From assembly GCF_900177625.1 (NCBI RefSeq), contig NZ_FXAU01000005.1, positions 310,001 to 374,000 on the forward strand: DNA of 64,000 bases, in the 5' to 3' direction. Below are positions 44,845 to 54,429 of the stretch, one piece after another. Each line of letters starts with the position of its first letter. Position 1 is the first letter of the stretch. The notes under the pieces were generated by a model. It made no database searches. It was not told the DNA's origin and saw only the letters and a list, made by a program, of their open reading frames with translations. A program made the translations under genes and the position numbers. The stretch comes from Sphingobacterium psychroaquaticum (GTDB lineage: Bacteria; Bacteroidota; Bacteroidia; Sphingobacteriales; Sphingobacteriaceae).

Positions 44845-45680
44845 TGATTAAGCGGAAAATAAAAAAACTAGGGTGTAAAGTGGGACGGTTCGGTTTGGCG
44901 TTTTGCGCTTTGCTTATGACCTTTTCACTTGTTTCTGCACAGAACATACCCGATGCACCAAATCGTTTGGTCTCGGATTATACAGGTACACTAAACCAGG
45001 CCGAGGTAACTGCATTGGAAAATAAACTATTGGCATTTGAAGATAGCACCTCCAATCAGATTGCTGTGGTACTGGTGAAAACCACCGATGGGTATGATGT
45101 GGCCGACTATGCGGTTCGATTAGCTAAAAAATGGGGTGTCGGAGGGAAAAAATACAACAACGGTATCGTTTTATTGGCAGCCATCGATGATCGTGCTGTA
45201 ACGATACAGACAGGATACGGTATGGAAGGGGCACTTCCTGATGTCATTGCATATCGAATTATTCAAAATGAAATTAAGCCATATTTTGGACAGCAAGCGT
45301 ATTATGCTGGTTTGGATAAGGCTACTGATGCAATTATCTCCTATACGAAAGGGGAGTATAAAGCAGATCCAAAAGCGAAGGGTGAAGGAGAGGGTAGTGG
45401 CTTTTCTATCCTGATCTTTATTATTGTGGTCGTAATCTTAATCTCCCTTTTTTCACGCGGTGGTGGCGGTGGTAAAGGTGGTGGCCGTGTGATGACTGGA
45501 AGAGGAGCTTCTGATTTATTCTGGTGGACATTGCTGAACAATATGGGACGTGGAGGTAGCTCTCGGGACGATGATGGTTTTGGTGGTGGCTTTGGCGGCG
45601 GTTTCGGCGGTGGAGGCGGAGGCTTTGGTGGTTTCGGTGGCGGTGGTTTCGGCGGTGGTGGTGCCAGTGGGCGTTGGTAA
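44844..45680 (+). CDS. YgcG-like TPM-domain membrane protein with Gly-rich tail
   Basis: A 278-residue envelope protein. A signal peptide ends near FSLVSAQN; the TPM domain follows (RLVSDYTGTLNQAEVTALENKL, GVGGKKYNNGIVLLAAIDDRAVTIQTGYGMEGALPD), then a membrane helix (FSILIFIIVVVILISLFS) and a Gly/Phe-rich tail of about 75 residues ending in GGASGRW, the typical YgcG architecture. The tail DNA is a GGTGGC/GGCGGT-rich tract. It overlaps the preceding TPM gene by one base; with lemA upstream this is the common lemA-ygcG pairing. Confidence 0.92.
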   Translation: MIKRKIKKLGCKVGRFGLAFCALLMTFSLVSAQNIPDAPNRLVSDYTGTLNQAEVTALENKLLAFEDSTSNQIAVVLVKTTDGYDVADYAVRLAKKWGVGGKKYNNGIVLLAAIDDRAVTIQTGYGMEGALPDVIAYRIIQNEIKPYFGQQAYYAGLDKATDAIISYTKGEYKADPKAKGEGEGSGFSILIFIIVVVILISLFSRGGGGGKGGGRVMTGRGASDLFWWTLLNNMGRGGSSRDDDGFGGGFGGGFGGGGGGFGGFGGGGFGGGGASGRW

Positions 45681-45728
45681 TATGTTTGTTATGATAGTTT
45701 ATATACGCATTTAAGATTAAATTTAGAT

Positions 45729-45736
45729 TATTTTTG
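45729..45736 (+). promoter_or_regulatory. -7 promoter element of the TlpA-like gene
   Basis: TATTTTTG, then TCCT, then the ATG: the same 4-nt spacing seen at rimM, truA and ung. Confidence 0.6.
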
Positions 45737-45740
45737 TCCT

Positions 45741-46880
45741 ATGAAAAGATTAGTATTATTCGGTTTAGGTGTGCTTCCTAGCATGTTATTTGCGCAAGAA
45801 GCGTTTACTCTAAATGGCAAAGTGGGCAAGACAAACCCCGAGGCCAAGGTTTTTATCCAATATCGCGAAAATGGGCAATCCGTCTTGGATTCTGCTAAGA
45901 TAACGAATGGTGTTTTTAAATATCAAGGAACGGTTGCAGAGCCTACTCAGGCTTCGTTAACGCTTTCGGCAGACGGTAAGTCGATGAAAGATCTACGTGC
46001 TGCAGGTGTGCGTCCAGAGATGAATACTGTGTACCTTTCTAAAGGTGTAATCACGTTGGAAGGCGCGGATTTTGGATCGGCTACCGTTAGTGGAAACAGT
46101 ATCAACAACGACTTTACGAAGTACAAAAATGAACTTAAAGTTGTTAATGAGGGAATGGCTGCCATCGATGCGGAGTACCAAGCTGCTCCGGATGAGAAAA
46201 AGAAAGATGAAGCATTTATTAATGGTTTGCGTGAGAAAGCATCCTTAATCTATGATAAGCAAAATGAAGTAAATGAGAACTTCGTGAAAGCTAATCCGAG
46301 TAGTTATGTTTCCTTGACTATCTTGAATGAATTAGCGTCACCAGAAAATCTAACGGACTTTGTAAAGCCTGCGTACAATGCATTAGCGGCAAATTTAAAA
46401 TCCACGGCGTTAGGTAAGGCTCTTGGTGCGAAAATTACAAACATGGAAAAACTTGCGGTAGGTGCAGTCGCTCCAGATTTTACATTACCAGATACTGCGG
46501 GTAACAACTTAGCACTTTCCTCTTTACGTGGAAAATATGTTTTGGTAGACTTTTGGGCAAGCTGGTGTGGTCCTTGTAGACAAGAAAATCCACATGTTGT
46601 TGCTGCATTCAATAAGTTTAAAGATAAGAACTTCACCGTACTAGGCGTGTCATTGGACAGACCTGGTAAGAAAGATGATTGGATGAAAGCGATCGAAAAA
46701 GATCAATTAGGTCAATGGCCGCATGTATCTGATTTGCAATTCTGGCAATCACCAGTGGTAGAGTTGTACTCTATTCGTGGTATTCCGCAGAACTACCTGT
46801 TAGATCCAGCTGGTAAGATCATTGGCTCGAACCTTCGTGGAGATAATCTGGAGAAGAAACTTGCAGAAGTATTGAACTAA
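45741..46880 (+). CDS. TlpA-like thiol-disulfide oxidoreductase with DUF4369 domain, exported
   Basis: Periplasmic thioredoxin-fold protein of 379 residues. Signal peptide (VLFGLGVLPSMLFAQE), then a DUF4369 domain (about 20-120, FTLNGKVGKTNPEAKVFIQYR), a helical linker, and a C-terminal AhpC/TSA-Redoxin domain starting at GAVAPDFTLPDTAGNNLALSSLRGKYVLVDFWASWCGPC, with active-site Cys276 and Cys279. IRGIPQNYLLDPAGKII contains the cis-Pro. It likely reduces or repairs disulfides in exported proteins. DsbD-like electron donors lie 1 kb downstream on the other strand, a plausible functional link. Confidence 0.93.
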   Translation: MKRLVLFGLGVLPSMLFAQEAFTLNGKVGKTNPEAKVFIQYRENGQSVLDSAKITNGVFKYQGTVAEPTQASLTLSADGKSMKDLRAAGVRPEMNTVYLSKGVITLEGADFGSATVSGNSINNDFTKYKNELKVVNEGMAAIDAEYQAAPDEKKKDEAFINGLREKASLIYDKQNEVNENFVKANPSSYVSLTILNELASPENLTDFVKPAYNALAANLKSTALGKALGAKITNMEKLAVGAVAPDFTLPDTAGNNLALSSLRGKYVLVDFWASWCGPCRQENPHVVAAFNKFKDKNFTVLGVSLDRPGKKDDWMKAIEKDQLGQWPHVSDLQFWQSPVVELYSIRGIPQNYLLDPAGKIIGSNLRGDNLEKKLAEVLN

Positions 46881-46896
46881 AGAAGATAGAATACAT

Positions 46897-46930
46897 AAAA
46901 AAACGCGCTTTTCTCAAAGCGCGTTTTTTT
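46897..46930. terminator. Bidirectional terminator between the TlpA-like gene and pfkA
   Basis: AAAAAAACGCGCTTT (46897-46911) pairs perfectly with 46916-46930 around a TCTC loop; A and T runs serve both directions. Confidence 0.92.
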
Positions 46931-46947
46931 ATGCAGTATAAGACAGA

Positions 46948-47922
46948 TTATAAAGATAGTATCTCTACGATCCGCGTTAGATTCTCGTTGATGTCGTCCA
47001 AGTGTTTGATCGCTTTCTTGAACGGTGTGAATTGTACTTCTCCACAGATTAATCCAGCCATCTCACCTCTGCGACCGGCGATTAATCCTTCTACAGATGC
47101 TACGCCTAAGCGGCTCGCAAGAACACGATCCATGCAAGTTGGACGCCCACCGCGCTGAATATGGCCTAAGATTGATAGGCGTACATCATAGTGCGGGAAA
47201 TTTTCCTTGATCTTATCCGCAACGACAATCCCTCCTTCTTTATCCCCTTCAGCAACAATAATAATCCGGGAAGCTTTGTTCTTCCGGGTTTTATCCAGGC
47301 GCTTCATGATAGCATCATAGTCCACTTTAATCTCCGGAATCAATACCGCTTCAGCACCCGTACTAATTCCCGAGCGTAAAGCAATTAATCCAGAGTCGCG
47401 CCCCATCACTTCGACAACGAAGAGACGATCGTGCGATTCTGCGGTATCACGGATTTTATCCACCGCGTCTACTACCGTATTAATCGCGGTGTCGTATCCG
47501 ATGGTAAAATCTGTTCCGGCCAGATCGTTATCGATGGTGCCCGGCATCCCGATAATTGGAATATCAAACTCTTCGATAAACTTAGATGCTCCTGTGAACG
47601 TTCCATCGCCACCAATTACCACCAGGGCATCGATTTCTAGTTTCTGTATATTTTCAAAAGCCTTTTTACGACCTTCGTAGGTGCGGAATTCATCGCTACG
47701 TGCCGTTTTAAGAATGGTACCTCCACGTTGGATAATGTTTGCAACAGATTTAGCATCCATTGGCACAATCTCTCCATTTACCAGACCATCATAGCCACGT
47801 TTCACACCAAAGACATTTAATCCGTTGTAGATACCCGCACGAACCACAGCGCGAATACCGGCATTCATTCCGGGTGCATCACCACCAGAGGTAAGTACAG
47901 CAATATTTTTTATTGTTTTCAT
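46948..47922 (-). CDS. pfkA: ATP-dependent 6-phosphofructokinase
   Basis: Phosphorylates fructose 6-phosphate in glycolysis. The 324-residue protein has VLTSGGDAPGMNAGIRAVVR (ATP site), VIGGDGTFTGA with Gly-Asp-Gly for ATP-Mg binding, the catalytic loop PGTIDNDLAGTDFTIGYDTA with the base Asp, and VEVMGRDSGLIAL. GGDGT (rather than GGDDT) marks it as ATP- rather than pyrophosphate-dependent. Residues of the allosteric site such as LGHIQRGGRPTCMDRVLASRLG are present. It follows dsbD by 25 nt and may be co-transcribed. Confidence 0.97.
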   Translation of the reverse strand: MKTIKNIAVLTSGGDAPGMNAGIRAVVRAGIYNGLNVFGVKRGYDGLVNGEIVPMDAKSVANIIQRGGTILKTARSDEFRTYEGRKKAFENIQKLEIDALVVIGGDGTFTGASKFIEEFDIPIIGMPGTIDNDLAGTDFTIGYDTAINTVVDAVDKIRDTAESHDRLFVVEVMGRDSGLIALRSGISTGAEAVLIPEIKVDYDAIMKRLDKTRKNKASRIIIVAEGDKEGGIVVADKIKENFPHYDVRLSILGHIQRGGRPTCMDRVLASRLGVASVEGLIAGRRGEMAGLICGEVQFTPFKKAIKHLDDINENLTRIVEILSL

Positions 47923-47947
47923 TCCTGTTAGATTGGTTGATTATTTT

Positions 47948-49660
47948 TTATTTTTTTGCTTTAAAAGCATCAATGCCACTTTGTAGAAACGCGATATAGC
48001 TATCGATGTTGTAATTGGCGCCACTTTGTGGCACCAGCACATTGCCATCCGTATCCACAATCACATAGAGTGGTTGTGAGTTGCTGTTGAACGTTGCCGC
48101 TTGGAAATCACTGTTCATTTTACCAATAGTGGTGATTTTCTTGCCGGAGTAGGTGGATACATATTGCTCCTCGGGCTGTAGGGTCGTTTTATCGTCCACA
48201 AAAAGTTCGATCATCACAAATTCATTTCTTAATAATGCTGCAACTTTTGGATCGGTCCAAACATTGGCTTCCATTTGTCTACAGTTTACACAGTTCCATC
48301 CTGTAAAGTCAATAAGCACTGGCTTATTCAGATCCTTAGCGGCAGCTAACCCTTCTTTGTAATCGTAGTATGGGTCAAAGCCTTTGGGGGTGCCTCGTGC
48401 ATGGAATATTTCGTAATATTTCTTCGTTTTTGGCGTTCCGGTTGATGTCGGTGGAGTACCGAAATTCATGACGGAGAGGTCAAAATCCTGCGTTGCCGAT
48501 GGTGGAAGAAAAGCCGAGATCGATTTCAATGGCGCCCCCCACATCCCAGGCACCATGTAGATAACAAAGGAGAAGGTAACAATGGCAAAGATGGTCCGTG
48601 GTACCGACAGATACGCTAAGGGACTATCGTGTGCAAAGCTGATCTTTCCGATCAGGTACAGTCCCATTAAACTGAAGATCGCAATCCAGAGCGCTAAGAA
48701 GACCTCCCGATCGAGCCAGTTCCAATGGTAAGCCAAATCCACATTGGAAAGGAATTTTAAGGCTAAAGCCAACTCTAAGAATCCTAAAACCACTTTTACG
48801 CTGTTTAACCATCCGCCTGATTTTGGCATGGCTTTTAGCATGGATGGGAACATCGCGAAAATAACGAAAGGAATAGCGAGTGCTATGGAAAAACCGAGCA
48901 TTCCGACGGCGGGGCCTAAGCGTTCCCCCTTGGAGGCAGCTTCTACGAGTAACGTTCCAATAATGGGACCGGTACACGAGAAGGATACCAACGCGAGGCT
49001 GAATGCCATGAAGAATAAGCCTAGTAAGCCTCCTTTATCGGACTTGGCGTCAATTTTGTTTACAAAAGAGCTGGGTAAAGTAATCTCGAAAGCGCCTAAG
49101 AAAGAAGCTGCAAAAAGAACCAAAATCAAGAAGAATAGAAAGTTGAATACCCCATTCGTGGAGAGTGCATTCAGCGCGTCTGAACCAAAGGTGATGGTAA
49201 TTAACATGCCCAGTGCAACATAGATTACGATAATGAACAAGCCGTAAAGTAGTGCTTGGGATACGGCTTTAGCACGTGAACCGGCTTTTTTGGTAAAGAA
49301 GCTTACCGTTAGCGGTACCATCGGGAAGATACAAGGCATGATGAAGGCTGCGAAGCCGCCTAACAGCCCGGCTATAAAGATACCCCATAGGGATTGTTTT
49401 CCTGCATCGGCCGTTGTTGCTCCAGCAATTGGCGCCGTGGCGCTGCTGTCTTGCGAAACAGAATCTATCGGCTCACTATCCGAGAAAACTAAGTCTTCGG
49501 GTACGGCGATAAGTTCTTCTTCACTGCCTTCCGGGGAGGTGCTTTCCGAGAACTCAATCCCCTCGGTGGATATCAAAGTATCTTGTGTGGAAGCGGCGAT
49601 CCCAAAGAAAGGCATCGCTATAATTTGTATAAAGAGAAAATACTGAATGAATTTGCGCAT
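47948..49660 (-). CDS. DsbD-like transmembrane thiol:disulfide interchange protein
   Basis: Carries electrons from cytoplasmic thioredoxin across the inner membrane. The 570-residue protein has a signal peptide, a short acidic periplasmic segment, eight predicted membrane helices (from SLWGIFIAGLLGGFAAFIMPCIFPMVPLTVSFF, with the DsbD-beta Cys in MPCIFP, through VSFSCTGPIIGTLL with the second Cys), and a C-terminal thioredoxin domain with Cys457-Val-Asn-Cys460 (FTGWNCVNCRQMEANVW). The N-terminal DsbD-alpha domain of E. coli DsbD is missing; a separate alpha-like protein is encoded just upstream. It starts after a terminator and may be followed by pfkA in one transcript. Confidence 0.92.
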   Translation of the reverse strand: MRKFIQYFLFIQIIAMPFFGIAASTQDTLISTEGIEFSESTSPEGSEEELIAVPEDLVFSDSEPIDSVSQDSSATAPIAGATTADAGKQSLWGIFIAGLLGGFAAFIMPCIFPMVPLTVSFFTKKAGSRAKAVSQALLYGLFIIVIYVALGMLITITFGSDALNALSTNGVFNFLFFLILVLFAASFLGAFEITLPSSFVNKIDAKSDKGGLLGLFFMAFSLALVSFSCTGPIIGTLLVEAASKGERLGPAVGMLGFSIALAIPFVIFAMFPSMLKAMPKSGGWLNSVKVVLGFLELALALKFLSNVDLAYHWNWLDREVFLALWIAIFSLMGLYLIGKISFAHDSPLAYLSVPRTIFAIVTFSFVIYMVPGMWGAPLKSISAFLPPSATQDFDLSVMNFGTPPTSTGTPKTKKYYEIFHARGTPKGFDPYYDYKEGLAAAKDLNKPVLIDFTGWNCVNCRQMEANVWTDPKVAALLRNEFVMIELFVDDKTTLQPEEQYVSTYSGKKITTIGKMNSDFQAATFNSNSQPLYVIVDTDGNVLVPQSGANYNIDSYIAFLQSGIDAFKAKK

Positions 49661-49689
49661 AACTAATCTTGCTAATACGCTAAAATAGA

Positions 49690-49716
49690 AAAAAGGCAGT
49701 AAACTACTGCCTTTTT
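49690..49716 (-). terminator. intrinsic terminator between the DsbD-alpha-like gene and dsbD
   Basis: AAAAAGGCAGTA (49690-49701) pairs perfectly with 49705-49716 around a 3-nt loop; A/T runs on both sides. Confidence 0.85.
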
Positions 49717-49737
49717 CATGCTTTATAATAACAAATA

Positions 49738-50190
49738 CTACTTAATTGTGACGTTGAAAGTGTATTCGTCTGGAGGAAGACATTGTGTTTTATCACAAGC
49801 CATAAACTCAACAACACCTTTTACTGTTGCTTGTTTTCCAGTAAGTTTTACTTTTTGTTGAAAAACAACTTCATTCGGGTAGTAAGGTACGTTCATGTTG
49901 AAGTCCTTCTCGAATTTTGATTTTGGAGCAGGTGATGCCGCTACTTTACCGTTCAACGAGAATTCTTTCGAAGGCGAAAACGTAAAAGATGTCGATATTG
50001 GTCCACCGTCAGGCACGTTTAAGCCATAGATGTGCCAACCATCCTGAATTGTTGCTTTGATGAAAACAACGCCTTCTTTACTGTTTAATTTTTTTGCTGC
50101 TACTGTCCATTTTACTGGGTTGTGGATCTGTGCGACAACGCCTGTTATCGTGAATAACACAACCGCCACTAATAAGCCTAACTTCTTCAT
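49738..50190 (-). CDS. DsbD-alpha-like periplasmic domain protein
   Basis: A 150-residue secreted protein. Signal peptide MKKLGLLVAVVLFTITGVVAQ, then an immunoglobulin-like domain matching the N-terminal module of DsbD (PF11412-type): VKWTVAAKKLNSKEGVVFIKATIQDGWHIYGLN and VVEFMACDKTQCLPPDEYTF. Cys132 and Cys137 correspond to the alpha-domain redox pair of E. coli DsbD (Cys103/Cys109). It lies just upstream of a DsbD that lacks this domain, so the two proteins probably form a split DsbD, although a terminator sits between the genes. Confidence 0.86.
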   Translation of the reverse strand: MKKLGLLVAVVLFTITGVVAQIHNPVKWTVAAKKLNSKEGVVFIKATIQDGWHIYGLNVPDGGPISTSFTFSPSKEFSLNGKVAASPAPKSKFEKDFNMNVPYYPNEVVFQQKVKLTGKQATVKGVVEFMACDKTQCLPPDEYTFNVTIK

Positions 50191-50371
50191 GCTATATACT
50201 GTTGTTTAAATTAAAGACTCTGTAATGTACCCTAAGGTTTAATTAGTTTTTGTTTTTAGTCCGTTGTTGTTCGTTTTTCAATAGCCAAATCTTGTAGCTC
50301 TTTCAGCACGTAGGTACTAATCACGAAGCAAATGTATAAAGTCTGCAAACACGATGCAAGTAATTTTACTG

Positions 50372-51151
50372 TTATAAATTTGTAGGGGGGATGAAAGAAA
50401 TCTCTTTGAGATCAAAGGACCGTTCTTCGCCATCCATCTCCAGCAGGAGTAGTCCGTTATCGGTCACGCGGCGGATAGTTCCCGTTTTACGTTGTCCTTG
50501 GATCTCGTATTGTGCTTCCATGTCTTTCTGGTAAAGCAATTCGTTGTATTGTTGTAACAATAAATCTGTATCCGCTACGTTTACAGATGCGTATATGTCA
50601 AAAAAGGTTTCCAGGATATCCAGACAGGTATCTTGAAGTTCTCTTGGGAGGCCCGTTTCGCGCGCTAAAGAAGTGGCTTTATGGTTGATGTCCTCGGAAA
50701 AATTGGCTTGGTTGACATTGATGCCGATCCCGATTACTGATGATTTGATATTTCTGCCCGACAATTGGTTTTCTATTAAAACCCCACCGACCTTTTTGTT
50801 GTTAATGTAAATGTCGTTTGGCCATTTCACTTTCACCTGTTCTACCGACTTATGGAGGTATTTGTGGATGGCTAAGGAAACCATCATGTTGATATTGAAA
50901 GCGGCTGTTGCCGGGAGGTTTTGCGGAAAGAGAGCGAAGCTAAATGTTAGGTTTTTTCCGGCTTGTGTTATCCATTGGCTGCCGCGTTGCCCTTTACCTT
51001 GTGTTTGGTGGATTGCCATAATGGCAGTTCCTTGGGGGCTTGGCGTAATATTTGACAATAATTGCTTGAGGTAATCATTTGTGGATGTAACCTGATCCAG
51101 GACAATTAAATTTTGTCTAAGGTAAAGTCGGGAAAATGTGTTATTTTGCAA
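50372..51151 (-). CDS. birA: Biotin--[acetyl-CoA-carboxylase] ligase
   Basis: Activates biotin with ATP and attaches it to carboxyl carrier protein. The 259-residue protein has LDQVTSTNDYLKQLL, the biotinyl-AMP loop QTQGKGQRGSQW, VKWPNDIYINNKKVGGVLIEN and IGIGINVNQ. No N-terminal HTH is present, so it is the monofunctional (non-repressor) type. The start is TTG at 51151: no ATG or GTG precedes the conserved region. It is divergent from rsfS with a 49-nt gap. Confidence 0.93.
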   Translation of the reverse strand: MQNNTFSRLYLRQNLIVLDQVTSTNDYLKQLLSNITPSPQGTAIMAIHQTQGKGQRGSQWITQAGKNLTFSFALFPQNLPATAAFNINMMVSLAIHKYLHKSVEQVKVKWPNDIYINNKKVGGVLIENQLSGRNIKSSVIGIGINVNQANFSEDINHKATSLARETGLPRELQDTCLDILETFFDIYASVNVADTDLLLQQYNELLYQKDMEAQYEIQGQRKTGTIRRVTDNGLLLLEMDGEERSFDLKEISFIPPTNL

Positions 51152-51200
51152 GAGAAAAATATTTAAAACGATAGATTTTATTCAAAATTAATGTTTTTTA

Positions 51201-51575
51201 ATGAGTAAAGATACGAAAACACCAATGTCGGGAAAGCTTGCAGAGGCTGTTGTTTTAGGAATGCAAGAGAAAAAAGGAAACGATATTGTACGATTGGATA
51301 TGCGAAAGGTGAATGAAACCTTGTCAGATTATTTTGTTATCTGTCACGCAGACTCCACGATGCAAGTCAGTGCGATAGCGAAAAGTGTGGAAGATGAGGT
51401 TTTTAAAGCTTTTGGACAAGAACCTTGGCGGAAAGAGGGACAGGGAAATGGCGAATGGGTTTTATTGGATTTTGTAGACGTAGTAGTACACATCTTTAAA
51501 ACGGAGAAAAGAAGCCATTATGGCATCGAAGATCTATGGGGCGATGCCCATGTTGATACCTTTCAGAGTGCCTAA
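51201..51575 (+). CDS. rsfS: Ribosomal silencing factor RsfS
   Basis: Binds ribosomal protein uL14 and blocks 30S-50S joining when nutrients are low. The 124-residue protein has the RsfS blocks VVLGMQEKKGNDIVRLDMRKVNETLSDYFVICHADSTMQVSAIAKSVEDEV, GNGEWVLLDFVDVVVHIFKTEKRSHYGIEDLWGDA. Length is normal for the family (Iojap/RsfS). It precedes ftsH by 33 nt and is likely co-transcribed with it. Confidence 0.96.
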   Translation: MSKDTKTPMSGKLAEAVVLGMQEKKGNDIVRLDMRKVNETLSDYFVICHADSTMQVSAIAKSVEDEVFKAFGQEPWRKEGQGNGEWVLLDFVDVVVHIFKTEKRSHYGIEDLWGDAHVDTFQSA

Positions 51576-51608
51576 ATTGTAGAGTATAAAAAGATATAAA
51601 AGATTGTA

Positions 51609-53690
51609 ATGAAGAAAATCCCAAGTAAGAAGGTGACACCTATACCGCCCAAATTTAACATGATGTGGCTTTGGATATTGATTATCCTCGGTTTTTTTGG
51701 GTTACAATATTTTTTCAGCAGCGGTACGGCAAAGAAAATTACCTATGCCGAGTTTGAGCAAAAAATGTTGTTACCGGGTGATGTTGAGAAGTTGGTGGCG
51801 ATTAAGAATAATGACCTTATTGATGTAGAGGTATATATTAAGAAAGATAAGCTGTCGGACGAGAAATATAAGGACGCTACACCAGCGCCCAATTCATTGG
51901 CACTGAGTCCAGCAACGGGACCGCAGTATGTATTTACGGAGCCCTCAGCAGATATTTTAGAGAAGAAATTGCATAACTCGCAAGATAGCTTAGCTGCTGG
52001 TCAAGCGAAGGTATCGGTAAATTACGAAGATCGCTCAAATCCATGGGCGGGTTGGTTTATTTCCTTTATGCTTCCGTTATTGATTATTGTTGGTATATGG
52101 ATGCTGTTAATGCGACGTATGGGCGGTGGTGCCGGCGGAGGCGGTGGCGCGATCTTCAATATTGGCAAGTCTAAAGCGCAGCTTTTCGATAAAGAATCGC
52201 AGATTAACATCACATTTAATGATGTGGCTGGATTAGAAGAAGCGAAGACAGAAGTAATGGAAATCGTTGACTTCTTGAAAAATCCTAAAAAATATACCGA
52301 CTTAGGAGGTAAGATTCCAAAAGGAGCACTTTTAGTAGGCCCTCCGGGAACCGGTAAAACGTTATTGGCGAAAGCGGTGGCAGGAGAAGCACAAGTGCCT
52401 TTCTTCTCGTTATCCGGATCTGATTTCGTGGAGATGTTTGTGGGTGTTGGAGCTTCGCGGGTGCGTGACTTGTTCAAACAAGCGAAAGAAAAAGCACCAT
52501 GTATCATCTTTATTGATGAGATCGATGCCATTGGTCGTGCACGGGGTAAGAACTCCATTATGGGGGGGAACGATGAGCGTGAGAATACATTAAACCAATT
52601 GTTGGTCGAGATGGACGGTTTTGGAACGAACGTTGGTGTTATTATTTTAGCAGCAACCAACCGTTTGGATGTATTAGACTCCGCTTTGTTACGTCCGGGA
52701 CGTTTTGATAGACAGATTTCTATTGATAAGCCAGATTTGATTGGTCGTGAACAGATCTTCAATGTCCATTTGAAGCCATTGAAATTGGCGGAAGAGGTGG
52801 ATGCGAAGAAACTTTCTGCTCAGACACCTGGATTTGCGGGTGCTGAAATTGCAAACGTATGTAACGAAGCAGCCTTGATTGCTGCACGTAAAAATAAGAC
52901 AGCAATTACGATGCAGGATTTCCAGGATGCGATCGATAGAGTTATTGGAGGACTGGAGAAGAAAAATAAAATTATCTCCCCAGAAGAGAAGAAAATTGTG
53001 GCATACCACGAAGCGGGACACGCTATTGCTGGTTGGTTCTTGGAGTATGCAGATCCGTTGGTTAAGGTGTCTATCGTACCACGTGGTGTGGCAGCGCTAG
53101 GTTACGCCCAGTATTTGCCGAAAGAGCAGTTCTTATATACGACGGAACAATTGTTGGATAGCATGTCCATGACAATGGGAGGCCGTGTAGCAGAAGATAT
53201 TACTTTTGGTCGTATCAGTACTGGTGCGCAGAATGACTTGGAACGTATTACTAAGCTTGCTTATGCGATGGTTTCGGTATATGGTATGAATGATAAGGTT
53301 GGAAATGTGTCGTTCCGCGATAGCGCTTCTGACTCGCAGTTCCAGAAACCATACTCGGATCAAACAGCAGAGTTGATTGATGAAGAGGTTCGTGTATTGA
53401 TTGCCGCTATTTATGAGCGTACAAGACAGTTATTGCTGGATAAGCAAGAAGGACTAATTAAGATTGCGGAGAAGTTGTTGGAAAAAGAGATTTTGTTCCA
53501 GAGCGACTTGGAAGAGATCTTAGGTAAGCGTCCGTTTGAAAACAGAACAACCTACGACGAGTTTGTCAATGGTGGTGCTGATGGTGGTGGTGTTCCACAA
53601 ACAGAATTAACGATTGAAGCTCCGCAAGAAAGCAAGGCAAAGAATGATGCTGAGCAAGATGAAAACGGAGACTTGACGCTTAAAAATTAA
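51609..53690 (+). CDS. ftsH: ATP-dependent zinc metalloprotease FtsH
   Basis: Membrane-bound AAA protease that degrades unassembled or short-lived proteins. The 693-residue protein has an N-terminal membrane helix ([19 protein letters not shown]), a periplasmic loop, a second helix ([20 protein letters not shown]), the AAA domain with Walker A GPPGTGKT starting at Gly244, Walker [12 protein letters not shown] and second region of homology [20 protein letters not shown], then the zinc site HEAGH at His467. The C-terminal tail (after KRPFENR) is acidic and disordered. Followed by a terminator. Confidence 0.97.
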   Translation: MKKIPSKKVTPIPPKFNMMWLWILIILGFFGLQYFFSSGTAKKITYAEFEQKMLLPGDVEKLVAIKNNDLIDVEVYIKKDKLSDEKYKDATPAPNSLALSPATGPQYVFTEPSADILEKKLHNSQDSLAAGQAKVSVNYEDRSNPWAGWFISFMLPLLIIVGIWMLLMRRMGGGAGGGGGAIFNIGKSKAQLFDKESQINITFNDVAGLEEAKTEVMEIVDFLKNPKKYTDLGGKIPKGALLVGPPGTGKTLLAKAVAGEAQVPFFSLSGSDFVEMFVGVGASRVRDLFKQAKEKAPCIIFIDEIDAIGRARGKNSIMGGNDERENTLNQLLVEMDGFGTNVGVIILAATNRLDVLDSALLRPGRFDRQISIDKPDLIGREQIFNVHLKPLKLAEEVDAKKLSAQTPGFAGAEIANVCNEAALIAARKNKTAITMQDFQDAIDRVIGGLEKKNKIISPEEKKIVAYHEAGHAIAGWFLEYADPLVKVSIVPRGVAALGYAQYLPKEQFLYTTEQLLDSMSMTMGGRVAEDITFGRISTGAQNDLERITKLAYAMVSVYGMNDKVGNVSFRDSASDSQFQKPYSDQTAELIDEEVRVLIAAIYERTRQLLLDKQEGLIKIAEKLLEKEILFQSDLEEILGKRPFENRTTYDEFVNGGADGGGVPQTELTIEAPQESKAKNDAEQDENGDLTLKN

Positions 53691-53707
53691 ATAGAATAAG
53701 AAGAGAG

Positions 53708-53757
53708 AAGTTGTCATGTTTAGGCTGTGAGCTGAAACATGGCAACTTTTTATTTTT
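53708..53757 (+). terminator. intrinsic terminator after ftsH
   Basis: AAGTTGTCATGTTT (53708-53721) pairs with AAACATGGCAACTT (53735-53748) with one G-U pair, followed by TTTTATTTTT. The ATG at 53739 lies in its right arm and is not a gene start. Confidence 0.82.
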
Positions 53758-53771
53758 CGGCACTTGGGCAC

Positions 53772-54419
53772 ATGAATACAAGGAATACTACAGCAAAGGA
53801 GCGAATGCTCAAAAAAATACGACAGGCTTTATTGCAAAAGAGGGATAATCCGCATGCCGATTTTGAAGACAGTCCATTGTATAAGGATGAGGAGGAGTCG
53901 TTGGATGTAACCTTTGCTCGTACGTTTACGGAGGTATCGGGTAAGTTTGTGTATTGCGATGGGGAGATATCGGTTATCGAGAACCTTATTCTGCTGGCAG
54001 AAGAATTAAAGATTACTAAGATCCATGTATGGGAGCCGTCACTCCAGAAGTTTTTGGATCAGTATGGTTTTCCTGTGTATAAAACGCCGTATCATCTCGA
54101 ATCGATGGAGGCTAGTATTACGACCTGTGAGGCACTGATTGCGCGCAATGGCAGTGTGATGGTGTCGAACGGCAATGCCGCGGGCAGAACGCTTAGTATT
54201 TATCCACCTGTGCATATTGTGATGGCAAAGGCTTCGCAGCTGGTGATGGATGTGAAACATGCGCTAAAGAAAGTGTCGGAGAAGTATAACGGTGAATTGC
54301 CGTCGATGTTGAGCACCATTACAGGACCGAGCCGAACAGCAGATATTGAGAAAAAATTGGTGTTGGGCGCACATGGCCCTAAAGAATTATATGTTTTTTT
54401 GGTAGAAGATAGATTTTAG
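53772..54419 (+). CDS. LUD-domain protein (LutC/YkgG-like)
   Basis: A 215-residue protein of the lactate-utilisation LUD family. I chose the ATG at 53772 (MNTRNTTAKERMLKKIRQALL) because the upstream in-frame ATG lies in the ftsH terminator. Blocks: VWEPSLQKFLDQYGFPVY, SITTCEALIARNGSVMVSNGNAAGRTLSIYPPVHIVMAKASQLV and SMLSTITGPSRTADIEKKLVLGAHGPKELYVFLVE, the last typical of LutC. LutC works with the iron-sulfur proteins LutA and LutB, but neither is nearby. It precedes the rhomboid gene by 10 nt. Confidence 0.88.
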   Translation: MNTRNTTAKERMLKKIRQALLQKRDNPHADFEDSPLYKDEEESLDVTFARTFTEVSGKFVYCDGEISVIENLILLAEELKITKIHVWEPSLQKFLDQYGFPVYKTPYHLESMEASITTCEALIARNGSVMVSNGNAAGRTLSIYPPVHIVMAKASQLVMDVKHALKKVSEKYNGELPSMLSTITGPSRTADIEKKLVLGAHGPKELYVFLVEDRF

Positions 54420-54429
54420 TATACTGTTT

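Noticed and set aside
53739-53771. Eleven-codon N-terminal extension of the LUD protein
   Set aside because: Its ATG lies in the stem of the ftsH terminator; the ATG at 53772 is a better start.
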